Shown here: one piece after another, positions 47,176-60,400 of the stretch
Layout of the letters: every line of letters begins with the position of its first letter
Position numbering within the stretch: the stretch's first letter is position 1
Source: Papio anubis
Taxonomy: Eukaryota > Chordata > Mammalia > Primates > Cercopithecidae
Reading direction: 5' to 3'
Assembly: GCF_008728515.1 (NCBI RefSeq)
Contig: NC_044978.1
Location: forward strand, 5,723,771 to 5,787,770
Length of the DNA stretch: 64,000 bases
Position numbers and translations under genes: made by a program
The notes under the pieces: model-generated
Databases searched by the model: none
The model's input: the letters and a program-made list of their open reading frames with translations, nothing else
Told to the model about the DNA's origin: nothing

Positions 47176-48888
47176 TGTGGCAGGCTCACAAGAGAACAGA
47201 ACAACACCTGGGCGCTGCGAGAGGGAGGATGCTGCGAGAGGGAGGATAACCGCGCATGGGGAGGTGACGGTGGGGCTCAGAAGCAGGAAGTTCCAAGGTT
47301 CCACCAAGGAGGTGTAATCTGAACCCAGTGCTCAAGAGTAGGCGTGTCCCTGCGGGGCTGGGACCTATAAGCAGATGTTCTCTGAGGCACAGAAGAGAAG
47401 GGGGACAGGTAGGTAGGGACGACCATGAACAAAGAGCTGAGTGTCCAAGCTCTGCATTCTATGAGGGGTGGTGAGCCGTGGAAGGCCAAAGGCAGGTGTC
47501 GATTTCAGAAAGATGACTGTGGTGGTCGTGGGGATGATGGCCTGGGAGGGGTGGGAGAAGGCAGATTACAATTCCCTCAGAGACTGTGGCCTGCTGCACA
47601 CTAAAAGGGCCCGTGGAGGCAGGACAGGCTGAAGACCCCTTATCGGAGGGGTGATGGACGGTGACTCTTGAGATGTCAACCTACAATGCAAATATCGGTC
47701 TTCATTTCTCGTCTTTATGCCACAGTGCAGTGATTTTCCAGTGATGCTCCAAGGATGCCTAGAATTTCCTGGAATATTTCTGGTACAGAGGTGCCCCCAG
47801 CAGAAGCAGAGGCTGGGAGAGCAGGAAAGTCAACTTCTGTCACCTGAGTGCCACCTGTTTTATACCTGGGGTTCTCCAAGGTTGCACTTGAAAAGACGTC
47901 CTACACAAAGAGGATGCAAATTATCAACACGGTAGAACACAGAGGGGCTCACGGGGTCTGTTAAGTTTCTAATCTGATTTCCTAAATGTACGTACATAAT
48001 CTCTCCTTTTTTGTTTCTGAAGCATGTAACAAGCTACCATGGCTGACCAAAGCCGAGACTCGGGTGGGCCTGTGGCATCAAGTAACACCCTCCCCGACAA
48101 GGTGTCTGGCTGCTCTGGCGTGGACCAGCCTCCTCACTGTCAGGTACTTAAAGCCGTGCCCAGTCATAGTTCCCAGTTTGCAGAAGGAGTGCAGAGTCCC
48201 TGCTGCTCTGATGGGCTAGACGAGAAATGGTTTGCTAGACGAAATCAGGCACCTGGGCCTGGGATGAAGATCAGCATGTGTGGGGAGAGTCCAGCAGGTG
48301 CCTCGGACAAAGCAGCAGGACTCCAGCGCCCAAGGCCCAGGCCTCACCCCCTTCCCAAATCCAGCGCAGTTCAATGCCCCCCTTCCCTGGACCACATGGG
48401 GCTCCCATCAGCTCTACTGTAGCTCCACTCTCTGCAAGATGGATATGAGAAGGATAAGACATTGTCCCAGTGGCCAGAGGGAGACAGGAGCACCCACATC
48501 CAGAAAAGAAGGAAGAGAGAAAAATCAGCAGAAGCCAGGAACTGACCTAGCTCAGAAGCCACACATTTCTGGGGCCTATGGGTCACAGGCATCAAAAAGA
48601 GACGCCCTCAGAAAAATTCCTGTGATATTTTGTGGGGCAGTAGCAGGCGAGAGTGAGCGTGAACTTGGGCCCATTTTGGGGGATGTGAGTTTCACTCATT
48701 GGCTTGTGAACCTCAATTCATATTGGTGACTCAAAAAAGACAGAATGATGTGGGCTAGGACCACCTCAGTGGGCAAGTTTGCAACTGCCTAGAACAATGT
48801 ATTTAAATCTTAAAGAAAAGACTTGTCATATCCTTTTTTACCCCCCAAAAAAGCTGTCTTTGTTTGTTTGTTTTGTTTTGTTTTGTTT

Positions 48889-49060
48889 CAAGACAGGGTC
48901 TGGCTCTGTGGCTCGGGCTGGAGTGAAATGGCACAATCATAGCTCACTGCAACCTTGAACTCAAGAGATCCTCCCACCTCAGCCTTCCAAATAGCTAGGA
49001 CTACAGTCTGGCCACCTCTTAAAGAGCTGGCACTACAGGTGTGAGCCACCATGCCCAGCC
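48889..49060 (-). mobile_element. Partial AluJ element
   Basis: Reverse-oriented Alu with a large internal deletion: right-arm end and left-arm start joined near 49010. It is preceded by a TTTG/TTTTG run (48860-48888). Confidence 0.85.
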
Positions 49061-49091
49061 CAAACAAAGTCTTATTCTAAAACCTAATGTG

Positions 49092-49393
49092 GGTTGGGCG
49101 TGATGGCTCACACCTATAATCCCAACATTTCTAGCAGTCAAGGCAGGCTGATTGTTTGAGCCCAGGAGTTTGAGACCAGCCTGGGCAACATGACGAGACC
49201 CCATCTCTACAAAAAATACAAAAATTAGCTGGGCATGGTGGCACATGCCTGTGGTCCCAGCTGCTTGGGAGGCTAAGGTGGGAGGATCACTTGAGCCCGG
49301 GAGGTCGAGGCTACAGTGAGCTGAGATTGCACCACTGCACTCCAGCCTGGCCGACAGAGCAAGACCCTGTCTCTAAATCAATAAATACATAAG
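49092..49393 (+). mobile_element. AluJ element
   Basis: Full-length old Alu beginning GGTTGGGCGTGATGGCTCAC, with J-type right arm (GGTCGAGGCTACAGTGAGCT) and a degraded AAAT tail. Confidence 0.9.
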
Positions 49394-50204
49394 AAATATG
49401 TAAAGATTGGCTGAGTGCTGGTGCGAGCTGCAGCGGAGGTGGGAGTTGGGAAGTTCACCTGTTTGGCCCCGCCCTCCCCACAGCAGGCCCTACAGCTCAG
49501 GCACAGACAGTCTGAGACACCGGCCTGTGGTTCCTTCTCTCTCACTCCACCTCCACTGGATAGGACAGGGGCACTGAGGCCAGCTTTCTTACAGAGGTGA
49601 TAAGTTAGCCCCTGAAAGTCACCCGGGATGATTTTAAAAGTCAGATGAAAAGGAAGGTAGGATCAGCAGGCAAAGAGGGAGAGGATCAATGCAGATTCCA
49701 GAACCTCTGGACTTGGGTATCACTTGAGAGGTTAATACCTTCTAATGTGTGCCTATTATATAACTAAGAACATCTCAGAAGATGAAAGAATACTAAAATA
49801 CTAACTATGATCCCCAAAATGCAGGTCGGACTATTTCCAGATTTTTGTATAGGTCATAAGAAGAAACTCGAACTCTCTGTAAAAAAGAAATGACTATTAG
49901 CAAAATTAACTGCTTAAGTTTAGGTCATGATTGTCCTTACGGATTTAGCGGAAACAATTTGTTTGGTTTCACTGCCATATTCTCGGTTAATTTCTTTTCA
50001 TTCATTGCAGCCAACTCCAAGAGGCAGCATGTTTTAAGTGTGTCTGAATGGCATTTGCTTTGGAAAAGCTCAGTTTCACTATAATAACGAATATGGGCAA
50101 TAACTTTTAACTCAGAATGTAGAACAAAATGGAATTTGGATGTTCTAAATAACTGTCGCCACCTCATCTCATTTTTGTGTTGCACTAAGATATATTACTT
50201 TCAA

Positions 50205-50940
50205 CTCCTTTCCCATCCCCGAGCCCATCAGCAATGCTGTCTAGACCCTAATGCTGCCTGGTCTGTCCCCTGGATTCTATCCCTGGAGCTCCCTCGAACT
50301 GCCATCATCTCTCACCTGGTCCATCATAACTTGATGATGTTCAGCCTTCCCTCCTGCCTCCAACACTCCCCTCTCCACAGAGCAGCCAAGGTCCTCTTAG
50401 GAAAACAAAAAGCACACCACTTCCCTGCAAAAAATCCTCCAGGGACTGCCTACTGCACTTAGAAGAAAAGCTGAATTCTTTGGTAGGCCTACAAGGGCCC
50501 GCATGGTCTGAACCTGTCCACCCAATGCTAGGACCACTCCCCACCTCCATCCTTACTTGCCACTCACAACCTCCTCTATTCTTTGAGCATGTCAGGCATT
50601 TCCTCAACTCGAGGTCTTTGTATTTTTTTGTGCCCTTGGCCTGGGATGCTCCTTGGGTTGACCTTTCAAGACTGGGTTTTCATGCTTTAGGTCTCAATTC
50701 AAATGGCACCTCATCGGAAAGCCCTAACCTGACTGTCTGGTCTACTGCCGTTCCAACACAGCCGAGTTTATTGTCTTCTCTCCCTGCATGTGTGCGTGTG
50801 GGTTTGGTTCACTGGTTTGCTGTCTGTCTCACCCACTCGAATGTAAGCTCCGTGACAGAAGGCAACGTGAATGCCACATTCCCAGCACCTAGAATGATGC
50901 GGTGCTTACCCAACAAATATTTGTTGAATGAATGAATATC
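50205..50940 (+). mobile_element. LINE2 (L2) 3' fragment
   Basis: Recognisable L2 sequence through to the end: CCCTTGGCCTGGGATGCTCC, GAATGTAAGCTCCGTGACAG, CAACAAATATTTGTTGAATG. The 151-codon plus-strand frame across it is relict L2 or chance, not a gene. Confidence 0.85.
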
Positions 50941-51361
50941 CATTTTTAACATTATAATCCAAGGAATTTCTTAGTAATCTTAAAGGATTGTAATTTTATT
51001 AATATTTTTGCTAAATAATAGCAAACAAACAAAAAGAGAATAAATTTAGCCATGCAATTTCTAAGACTCCCCCAATTAACTGCATGAGCAATAGTCCTCC
51101 AAACACAGCAGTTACTATAGAAAAATAACTTTATAATACAACTATTATATAGCAATAAGAAATTAAAAATTAAGAAAAACGAGTAAATTTTTTAAAAGAA
51201 TAATTATATATTAAGTGAAGTTTAGAACACGCATTTAAGATCTGTATTAAAGGAATCACCAGTGTCTCTCAACACAACATAAACATTATTCAAGTTTACC
51301 ATAATCTTCTGTGGATCTTATATAAACCTGCTTAATGAGCCAACTAGTCATATTTAAGACC

Positions 51362-51444
51362 AACATGGCACATGTATACATATATAACAAACCTGCACGT
51401 TGTGCACATGTACCCTAGAACTTAAAGTATTAAAAAAAAAAAAA
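51362..51444 (+). mobile_element. Very short L1PA/L1PB 3' end
   Basis: About 80 bp matching the primate L1 3' terminus: GGCACATGTATACATATATA, AACCTGCACGTTGTGCACAT, GTACCCTAGAACTTAAAGTA, then an A tail. It is an extremely 5'-truncated insertion in STOX2 intron 1. Confidence 0.85.
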
Positions 51445-54400
51445 GATATGCTACCAGAAAATTCTTCCAATTACTGGACCACATTTATTTCTTCAAAGAA
51501 GAAAAAACAGAATGTAAGTACTGCTAAAATATTGTTGGTCATGATAATCTACATAATCTACAGAAACTACCATATTTTGCATGAAACGTGAATTATAACT
51601 TACTTGTCTATAATTTATAGGATGGATTTTTCTGTCTTTAGAATTAGTTCAGAACACATTCATAACAACAACTCATCTTAAAGCACACTGGCACTTTGTC
51701 AGCTACAAAATTTTTTCTAAACTGCTATAATTCTGTCCTATTGTTCTAAAAAAGAAGGAGTAGATAGGTTTTAGTTCAGCTTTATTTTCTTACGAACATC
51801 CATTTAAGTACAGTCCTCAGAGGACTTTTGTCAAATCTAGGCTATTTCAGATAAAACCAAACTCGGTGTCCTGGACAAAGGAAGCATTCCATAGATTTTT
51901 AAGTGAGCTTAAAATGTGAAAAGACATGAAAGGATTACAATTGTAAGGAAACTTCTGTTTTAAGAGCATTTAACATTCAAAATGCATGAGTGAAAACATG
52001 GACACTGCTTTCATGTGAGGTCACTGTCAGCTGACTGGCATGGAGAGAAACAGTAGCCGGGTGGATGATGAGGGGCGTGGAAGATGGACCCCCTCCAGGA
52101 GAGGCAGAACAGCCCAGGCAGCGCGGGAGGCAGCATACTGAGACCAGGCAGCGCGCGGAGCTGAGCCTGGGGAGCTGCGGCAGGTTCAGGCTCCCCTGGG
52201 GCAGGCTGGTGGTGAGATACAGAGAAAAATAGACCAACCAGATCCTGGTTGACAAGAAGGCTTAGATCTTATTCTTGATGTTGATGGGGCACTGCCCATG
52301 TTTTCATACAGACAAAAACACATGATATGCTTGTATGAGAAAATCCCTCTTGTGCAACTGAGGAGAAAGAGCTAGTGACTCCTAAAACCACTCGCGCAAC
52401 GGACAACAGGCAGAGGTCCTGCAGATGCCAACCTGCTCTTTGATTGTCTACAGCTAGTCACCCCTACCTCAGGAAACAGCTTTATCAAGTGCATCCATTT
52501 TCACTATTTAAATCCCTCTGTCTACTTTCCCCGTCCAACTTTTGGCCCATTACTTTAGTTGGAGTTATTTCAAAAAAAACTCTCTCTCACATAATTCATT
52601 CTTTCAAGAAGTATCCAAATTCCTATTATACATCAAATACCTTTAAGCACTCAAGTTCTAAAACTGTTCTTATCTCGGTTCTATTTGTGCAAAAATAATA
52701 ATAATAATAAAAAAGACTGTAATGAAGCCCTGTCCTTTATAAATGGCATTTTCACTTTCTGCAGTCATTAACTGAGGTTCCAGGAACTCCTCAGCCTGTG
52801 CACACGCAGGAGGCCAGCACCGCTCCTGGGATGTGACTTTCACAGCAGTTTATACGCTCTCCTTCCTGGGTGACATCTGTAGCTTTCCAAAAGATACCTG
52901 CTCCAGAAGCCAACATAAAACTATGTCATCCCATCTGAAAGCACCCATCCTCATACAACTGTGTAAGAAAAGGAAAGCCAGAATTTCCCCAGGTGAACGG
53001 CATCACAGCAAACAGCCTGGAAAGTACTAGCCTCCATCCTCTATCTTAGCTTTCCTTAAATAATTTTTTTTTCAAGCACCAACATTCCGTAAGAATTATC
53101 TTGTTTTCCTTTTAAGGTACTATTTTTCATTGCAAATGTGAATATAATCTATTCTCTGGGTTGAAGAGTTATCTTTGACATTAATGAAGTTCTTGTACCA
53201 AAACAACTCACTTACAAATGCGGTTCTGAAACTGTACTAGTTTATAATTGGGAAATTCCCAATATACAAAAAGCATTTGAGAGATATTTTGATAAGTATC
53301 CAGTCTCTTAAAACAAAATACAATTATCCGCTCTGTGCCTGTTTCCTCATCTGTAAAATGAGAGTTTGGATGAAATGATTTCAAAGGTTCCTTCAGGCTC
53401 CTAAATCCTATGATCCTATATCAATGCAGCAGAATTCTGGCATAAAAGCATCATATAGTACGGGTGTCTAGCTCTGTTTCCATCATGCTGGGGAAACTAT
53501 TTTAACACTCATCGGATCTGAAAAAGTTAGGCTTTAATTTTCAAAGAAATGGCTCCATATACTGGCTAGTAATTTTTTTTTCCTTACAATAAAGGCTTCA
53601 TCATTTTCTCTTTCTAAATTCAAAGTCTTGCTCAGCTTTGTTCCTCAGAACTAATGTGTGCCCCTTTTGTTCTCTGTACTGCCAAAATTAACACTCAAGT
53701 TAAAATTATAGATGCCAATAAAATCACCACAAGTAGTGGATATTGTGATTCCTCATAAAAATAGTCAAACATGTCTGTAAAATGCACTATGGGCATGGCG
53801 ACAACACAACGCTATTCCTCTCAACAAACTCTTCAGATTCATTTGCCAGGTGTTATCTTATATGCCCTTGGGTTTGGGGAAATCACCTGCTTTCTGAGGT
53901 TACAGTTAAGTGAACAACTTCTCGGATGCAGCGCCTCAGACAAATCTTGTGTTTTACAATTTAATTCAATATATTAACCCCAATTTTATGTATTAATGCT
54001 GTTTGGTTCTTTTAACAGAAGGCCTACTACAATATTTTTTAAAAAGCTCTTCTAAAAAAAAAACACACACACACATACTTCTTTTCTATGCGCTCTCTGG
54101 AAGACCATAGCACCCATATGGTGGGGCAGAGTAGACGGCTCCTGTTACCTCACATGCTCCTGCGTTTTAAGTAGCTTTCCTTTGAAACCAGATTACTATT
54201 CTTGACTTTCCAATGTTTGTATTTGACATTCAGAAGAAAACTGGCAATGAAAAGGCACTTTTACTAGTTTACTGTAGGTTTGTTTCAAATGCCACTGATT
54301 TCAAAAGTTGAAAGCTGAGCCTGTTGGCAATAGTCAACGAAGGAAACAGCATAGAAAAGGAATTTTAGAATATTTAGAGATTCTATAACAACTTTTTAAA

Positions 54401-56009
54401 TGTTTCCTAATGCTTTACTTCAACACCTAATGGGTATCTTAAAGCAGGTCCAATTCCTAAGCTATTATTTGAGTAAATCATTTTAATCAAAAGACAGCAT
54501 AAACAGAAGACACCCATCAATCATACTGAAATACAGGTGTCCATTAGCTATTACTTACTAAGAAACTTCTAGTGGGAGTAGAGTTAAACAACAGTAACCA
54601 TGGTGGCTAAGGGCACCAAAAAGAATGAGTTAACGTCCCCCACATCACCCAAGCCTTTGTGCTGATCAGTCTGTCTAATGCCACTAGGTGAAGTGACGAA
54701 TTAATTGGCTCATTGGTCTACAGAGGAAACTCATGATCTTCCCAGTCCGCAACCTTTTGTGAGTCATATTAGCTATTGCTCTTGTTACTCAGATTTGACT
54801 AGAGGTAAAAAGGTTATCACAGAATAAGCAGAGACAGACAAGGCAGAAAGGGTAGAGCGTCAGGCAGAAAGGGGCCATCCATGGGGAGGGGTGGGTGAGA
54901 GCGCCCTGGCCAAGAGCCACCTTCCCCATCGCCAGAGGTGATTCCTGACATCTCTGATAGGAACAACTAAAACTTTTATTGGACCATTTAGCTATTTGCA
55001 AGAGATGCATAGCAGAAAAGGTAGGATAGAAATATGAGCCCTGGGACCAATCAGAAGCTACCGTAATTAATGCCTTTGCTAAGGCTCCCCGCTATAACCC
55101 ATCAACTGCGTCCAGGGTGGTATATGTTAGGCACATGGAATAAATCTAGCCGAATGCTTTTACATGGCAGGTCCTCAAACGCATGTAGAATCAAAAGGTC
55201 CTACATACATAGACAAGAGGCAAGGCCCTGCTACCTTACGAGATGTTTTCCAACACCAGCTGCCACTTGTGCTCCAGTCCTTCAACCAGAATGAAGTTAA
55301 AGCCATTTAGCAACAGCGATAAAATGATGATGAAGTACCAGTCCTAGATGACAACAATTAGCAAGATCTCCCAGATGTTCCTGAAATTCTGTAAAGCACC
55401 TGACCAACAAGAGCACCTGAGTAATATGACGTCTTCCTTTTCCTTAAGTGCATCACATAGGACAGAACATAAATTCCTATTTTAAGCCACCCTGTACTTC
55501 TCTTCCATGTTCATTCTGCAGCATAACCTGGCCTAACACTAGACATTAGATGCTCCAATTTCCACTGATGATATTTCCCAGCTTCAGCTTATAAATCAGT
55601 CTAACAACTCTAGGTCACACATTCACTTTCCCTCCTTTTAAGTGAGAATCACCAGAGCTGTTTCTCAGTCTTTGTATTCTCTGCTTCATCAGTTTAGGGA
55701 TGACAACAGTGGTGGGACTGATTTCTGTAAAATATAATTGTAATAGGACAGGAAGGCCTAATTAAATAAACTACAAATATGGACAGGTTGACAGTTCCCA
55801 AATTACAACAAAATTATACTGATTGACTGCTACCAACCCCCCTAAGACTGAACACCCTCCTACCCCTTCCAACTGCGATGGAGGTCATTATGAAAGGCCT
55901 ATGTAAGAATTCAGAGGCATGAAAGAAAGGATGGAGGATCAGATCAGATACACAGAGGAAACTTCCAAGTCCATGTACAATTAAGTAACTTTTCTCTCTT
56001 CAGTTCAGC
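51445..56009. other. Repeat-poor part of STOX2 intron 1
   Basis: Only one MIR fragment is recognised in 4.5 kb. A somewhat CpG-enriched patch lies at 52055-52200 (GCAGCGCGGGAGG, GCAGCGCGCGGAGC). No exon found. Confidence 0.5.
53325..53430 (+). mobile_element. MIR fragment
   Basis: MIR 3' half: TGTTTCCTCATCTGTAAAAT followed by GGATGAAATGATTTCAAAGG and CCTATGATCCTATATC. Confidence 0.75.
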
Positions 56010-56265
56010 ATTACAAGATGGTGGTAAAGGCCATGAGCTTTGTAGTCAAAAGTCTAGGTTCAGAGCCCAGTTCTGCTCCTCATTGGTTGTGTGATTTGGG
56101 GCAAATTATTTAATTTTTTGAGTTTCAATTTCTTCTTTTGTAAAGTATACATACTGATGTTTACCTTGTAGACTCACTGAGAGGATTAAATGAGATAATG
56201 GATGTTGAGTGCTTACCCTGTCACTGAGACCTAATACATATTTAATAAATAGTAACTAGTATTAA
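56010..56265 (+). mobile_element. MIR element
   Basis: Nearly complete MIR: core GTTCAGAGCCCAGTTCTGCT, the GTGATTTGGGGCAAATTA box, and a 3' end GAGAGGATTAAATGAGATAA with AATACATATTTAATAAATAG. Confidence 0.85.
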
Positions 56266-56278
56266 AAATACCTTCCCT

Positions 56279-56575
56279 GGTTGGGCACGGTGGCTCACGC
56301 TTGTAATCCCAGCACTTTGGGGGGCCGAGGTGGGTGGATCATCTCAGGTCAGGAGTTCAAGACCAGCCTGGCCAACATGGAGAAACCCCATCTCTATTAA
56401 AAATACAAAAATTAGCCAGGCGTGGTGGCAGATGCCTGTAATCCCAGCTACTCGGGAGGCTGAGGCAGGAGAATCACTTGAACCCGGGAGGCGGAGGTTG
56501 CAGTGAGCCAAGATCGTGCCACTGTACTCCAGCCTGGGCGACAAGGAAAGACTCCATCAAAAAAAAAAAAAAAAA
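56279..56575 (+). mobile_element. AluS element
   Basis: Full-length Alu with S-type left arm (CTCAGGTCAGGAGTTCAAGA) and an A tail. Confidence 0.92.
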
Positions 56576-57409
56576 TCTTCCCCAAGCCCATCTAGATTTA
56601 TCCAGTTTACTCATTTACCGTGTTTGATTTTCTACCAAGGGAAAATTTGTTTGGTCCTAAAAATAGCCTTTTTAAAAACACTAAAATGTCTTCGGGAAGG
56701 TTAAGAGTGCAGAGTTCTTTCTTACACTAGTATGAAGTAGTTTAATCAGATCACTTTAATCAGATATGTAGAATACATAGCATTAGGGATGCATCTCCAG
56801 GCTGAGAGTGCAAACATGCATCACACTAGGGACTCTGCAGAGAAAAAGGCACTAGGAGATGGGAAAGAGTGTGGATAGAGAGTTACAAGGATATCAAAGG
56901 ATGTTGACCTATTTCAAAACTTAGGCTGGGCCAATCCACTACCTAAGAAAGGGAGAGGAAACTCAGCACTTAAATAAGTAGTGTTAGTACTAACAATCAG
57001 TGACACTAGAAGTTAAAAAATTTCTGATATGACTTGAATTATTAGGAACCATTCTGGCTCTCTTCTAAGGAAAATGTCCTGTAGGAGTCAAAAAAGTGCC
57101 TTTCACGTGAACTTCCCGAATTTCGCATACTCCTTGTAACTTAAGGATGGCTTGTCCAATACAATTCAAGTAAACCATGATCAGTGTCCATATGTAAGGG
57201 CCTCACATGCTCACTTGTCCTTAACGGTAACAGTCCTTTACAAGCAGAGTAAGGCAGCTTTCCCGGCTGTGACACTGCCTCAAGGTAAGAACCATCACAA
57301 CTTCTAGAGTGGTATGCATGACTCCTGAGGTCCGCCTTAGCCTGAATATACCCTGTGAAGACGAAGATTCTTAAAATTAGCAAAACCAGATCATTCTAAC
57401 CCTCTATGA

Positions 57410-57411
<2 letters not shown>

Positions 57412-57445
<34 letters not shown>
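57412..57445. repeat. Long pure A tract
   Basis: More than 30 uninterrupted A residues in STOX2 intron 1. No retrogene body is recognisable next to it. Confidence 0.95.
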
Positions 57446-57447
<2 letters not shown>

Positions 57448-58519
57448 CCTGCTTTTTAAACTTTCCCTCTTCCTATTCAACTATTTTTTTGAAAGGTTTC
57501 CATGTGTAGGGAACTGCTAGGAGATGTAGAGAGCAGAAAAAAGCATAAATCTTGATCTCTGCCTTCAGTGAGATTACAATTTAGGTGGGAATACAAGATA
57601 TACAATGTGAAATCTATAAACAATCATGAAATATATACACTGCTGTTCAAAACCCTTAGAAGAGCTACAGCAAGAAAACACATGAATGACTAGAAAATTA
57701 ACTCTATAATGGGAGTTTCGAGGATTTAGAAATGACCTCTTGTTGGGATGATTAGGGAGAACTTTCCAGGGGAGAGAGATTTCGAACAGGTCTTTGAGGA
57801 TGGGTAGAATTGATGGGTGTGAGGACATGATGGAACTGTATTTGCAACATACCGCGCTTGTGTTTTTTCTGACCAAACATCCTTTAAACCTGACTCAGCA
57901 TCCTCGACGTTGCTCTGAAGATATAAACTGCTATGCAGAAAGAAGAGACCTCTGACAATGAAGAAAGGAAAGATGCTTTCTTTTCTTCTGTGAGAGGGTG
58001 AGCTATGGGATGGATGTGACTGCGAAGAGAAAGATGTTCGAGGGGTCTTGAACATCTGCCTTTAAAAATGTTCTAAAAATTCTTACCAATTACATACAGG
58101 ATTCACCACTCTCAGAAATATCTTTAACAGTACTGAAACCATCCATGTGATGAGGTGGTAAAGCCATGCTTTCAGATGTGCCAAGTCTCACTTTGGAAAT
58201 GAAGCATGTAATGTACCTTTGAGGACCAAAATTTACCATTTTGTTGTCATGTTTTTTTAAAAAGCTTTTGTGTGAAAAGCCCATGGATGTTGTAAGAAAA
58301 CAGCTCTGTCATAATCTGAATCCTGAAGCAGACTATGATGAAATATGCTTACTTCCTTAGTAGTTAATAGCAGCTTCAATATGATGTGAGTCTTGGAAAC
58401 AGTCCCTGGGTACATAAATCAGGCTTTCTTGGATTTTAATGCATTGCATGTAGGTTAACAGGCCAAACAGTACACAAAATTTCAGGCACTGTATATTAAT
58501 TGGTAAGAAAAAATGTCAA

Positions 58520-58844
58520 GGCCGGGCACAGTGGCTCACGCCTATAATCCCAGCACTTTGGGAGGCCAAGGCAGGCAGATCAACAGAGGTCGGGAGTTTG
58601 AGACCAGCCTGACCAACATGGAGAAAACCCATCCCTACTAAAAATACAAAATTAGCCGGGCGTGGTGGTGCATGCCTGTAATCCCAGCTACTCAGGAGGC
58701 TGAGGCAGGAGAATCGCTTGAACCCGGGAAGCAGAGATTGCGGTGAGCCGAGATTGCAACATTGCACTCCAGCCTGGCCAACAAGAGCAAAACTCTGTCT
58801 CAAAAAATAAAACCAAACCAAACCAAAAAAAAAAAAAAAAAAAA
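58520..58844 (+). mobile_element. AluS element
   Basis: Full-length Alu with an A-rich tail containing CCAAA units. The duplication GAAAAAATGTCAA is at 58507-58519 and 58851-58863. Confidence 0.93.
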
Positions 58845-60081
58845 TCCCCAGAAAAAATGTCAAATACTATTTACTGAATGTCTCCCTCAGAGCAGCGAGC
58901 GAGACAGATATATAGCTGAGGGAAATCTGGGGCAGTCTGATTATTTCCTATTGGCAAATCCTGCTGCTGTGGACTTCTCGTCCCCGTGAGCAGCTCTGGG
59001 ATGACCCGTGCTGGTGAGGTCATGTGTGGTGAGCAGCCCACAGTGGGAGGACCTGGACTGCCTAAGATTGAGGCTGGGGGAAGAGTGCAACAGCAAGACT
59101 TTTCAGAGGACCGTGCACCCTCTTCACAGGTGGTGCCAACATTTCACCATATTCCTTTGCACACAACTCTTGAAATAAAAGCAGGGGAAACCTACCTGAC
59201 CCTTTCTGGACTGGCTCCATCCCCCAGGTAGCGTTGACGCTAAAGCCTGGTGCATGCTAGAGGGTTGCATCCAAGCACAAGAAGGAGCCAGTAACAGAAA
59301 CGGACGTCCTAGAATCTGGAATAAGAAGAAAGAGTAAACTTTCAAGTCATAGTATCCTAAATGAGCATTTCAGATTGGCTACTGAGGGCCTGTGGAACAC
59401 GACAGGAATCTGGTACTTTACCTTCGTAGATCTACTTTTTAAAAACGAGTTCCAGAACTCTCAGCTCTTCTTACAATTCAGGGCTTGAGGTACTGGTACA
59501 AGTTCAGTTCAAAAGCTGGCAAAAGGCACCTTAAAAAGGCTTTGTGAATGTACTTTGCTGGTAACGTTTTGAGGAGGGGAAAAAAAAAGGAATCCTCTTT
59601 ACCATTCTTTTATCTTATTTGCACGGAACAGCTGGAATCCTGTTCCATGCCTATCCCATACATCACAGCCACTTGCTGAGCCAACATCCCACTGCAATGC
59701 CTCGGAATCTGCAGTGTCACTCCTCCTCTGCTTGTTCTCTGCAAAGTGAAGTCACAGGGATGGATCAGCCAACCTGACTTCTCACTGCCCTGCCCAGAAT
59801 CCTTTGTGAACTGAAATGAGTCATCGCTCCAAGAAAAGCTACAGCCTCTGTTTGTCTGTGCAGGCTCCTTTGTCTGTGCAGTGCGGAGACGCGAGGTCGG
59901 AATGTACCCCAGGCGAGGGGTGGCGAGGGGCACATTCTCCTCTCTAGGGGCCCAGGTCCCCTCCCATGCATTAGCACCAACTCATATTTTTTAATCATGA
60001 AAAAGGTAAAAAGGGCACATACCTCCAGATGCTTGAAGAGAGAACACACACATTAAAATTGATCTGGCGTCATATACTCAC

Positions 60082-60400
60082 CAGTCCGTAATCAGAGACC
60101 TGCCACATTTTCCTATTTTTGTGTTAAGGCTGGCTTTGCATTGTGACGAAGGACGCATCTCCCTTCTGTGTGTAACAGGCGGTTCTACTGCACACTGTAT
60201 CAAAGTTCAGCTGCAGTGAGCTATTTGTTATAAATTCCAGTTGCCGTGCAAGTCTTTGCAAGCCTGGGTCTCTTTATTCCCGACACACAGCCGTCAGGCT
60301 CGCGGTCCGGGCAGCGGCGGAGCTCGCCCAGCACCAGCCAGCGCGGCTTCTGCCGCTGCGAGGAGGGCGGCGTTGGGAATGAGGTCACTATGTCAGGAAC
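60082..60400 (-). other. Candidate noncoding alternative first exon of STOX2
   Basis: The segment from the CpG patch to the donor CTG|GTGAGT at 60082 could splice to exon 2 at 46625. In the frame needed for STOX2 the segment has a TGA ten codons before the donor and no ATG after it, so the exon would be noncoding. Translation could then start at Met63 in exon 2, removing 62 residues but keeping the winged helix. A short upstream ORF beginning at 60158 (MRPSSQCKASLNTK...) would end at the second codon after the junction. The start of the exon is a guess. Confidence 0.3.
60277..60395 (-). promoter_or_regulatory. CpG-dense patch inside STOX2 intron 1, candidate internal promoter
   Basis: About 14 CpG dinucleotides fall in roughly 110 bp (for example CTCGCGGTCCGGGCAGCGGC), while neighbouring intron sequence is strongly CpG-depleted. 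About 200-300 bp downstream on the STOX2 strand there is a consensus donor, GTGAGT at 60081. This layout fits an alternative first exon; methylation-free CpG DNA is typical of promoters (known). Strand and activity are inference. It could instead be an enhancer or a small island without transcripts. Confidence 0.4.

Noticed and set aside
50480..50935. 151-codon plus-strand frame
   Set aside because: It coincides with an L2 3' fragment, including the terminal GAATGAATGAAT.
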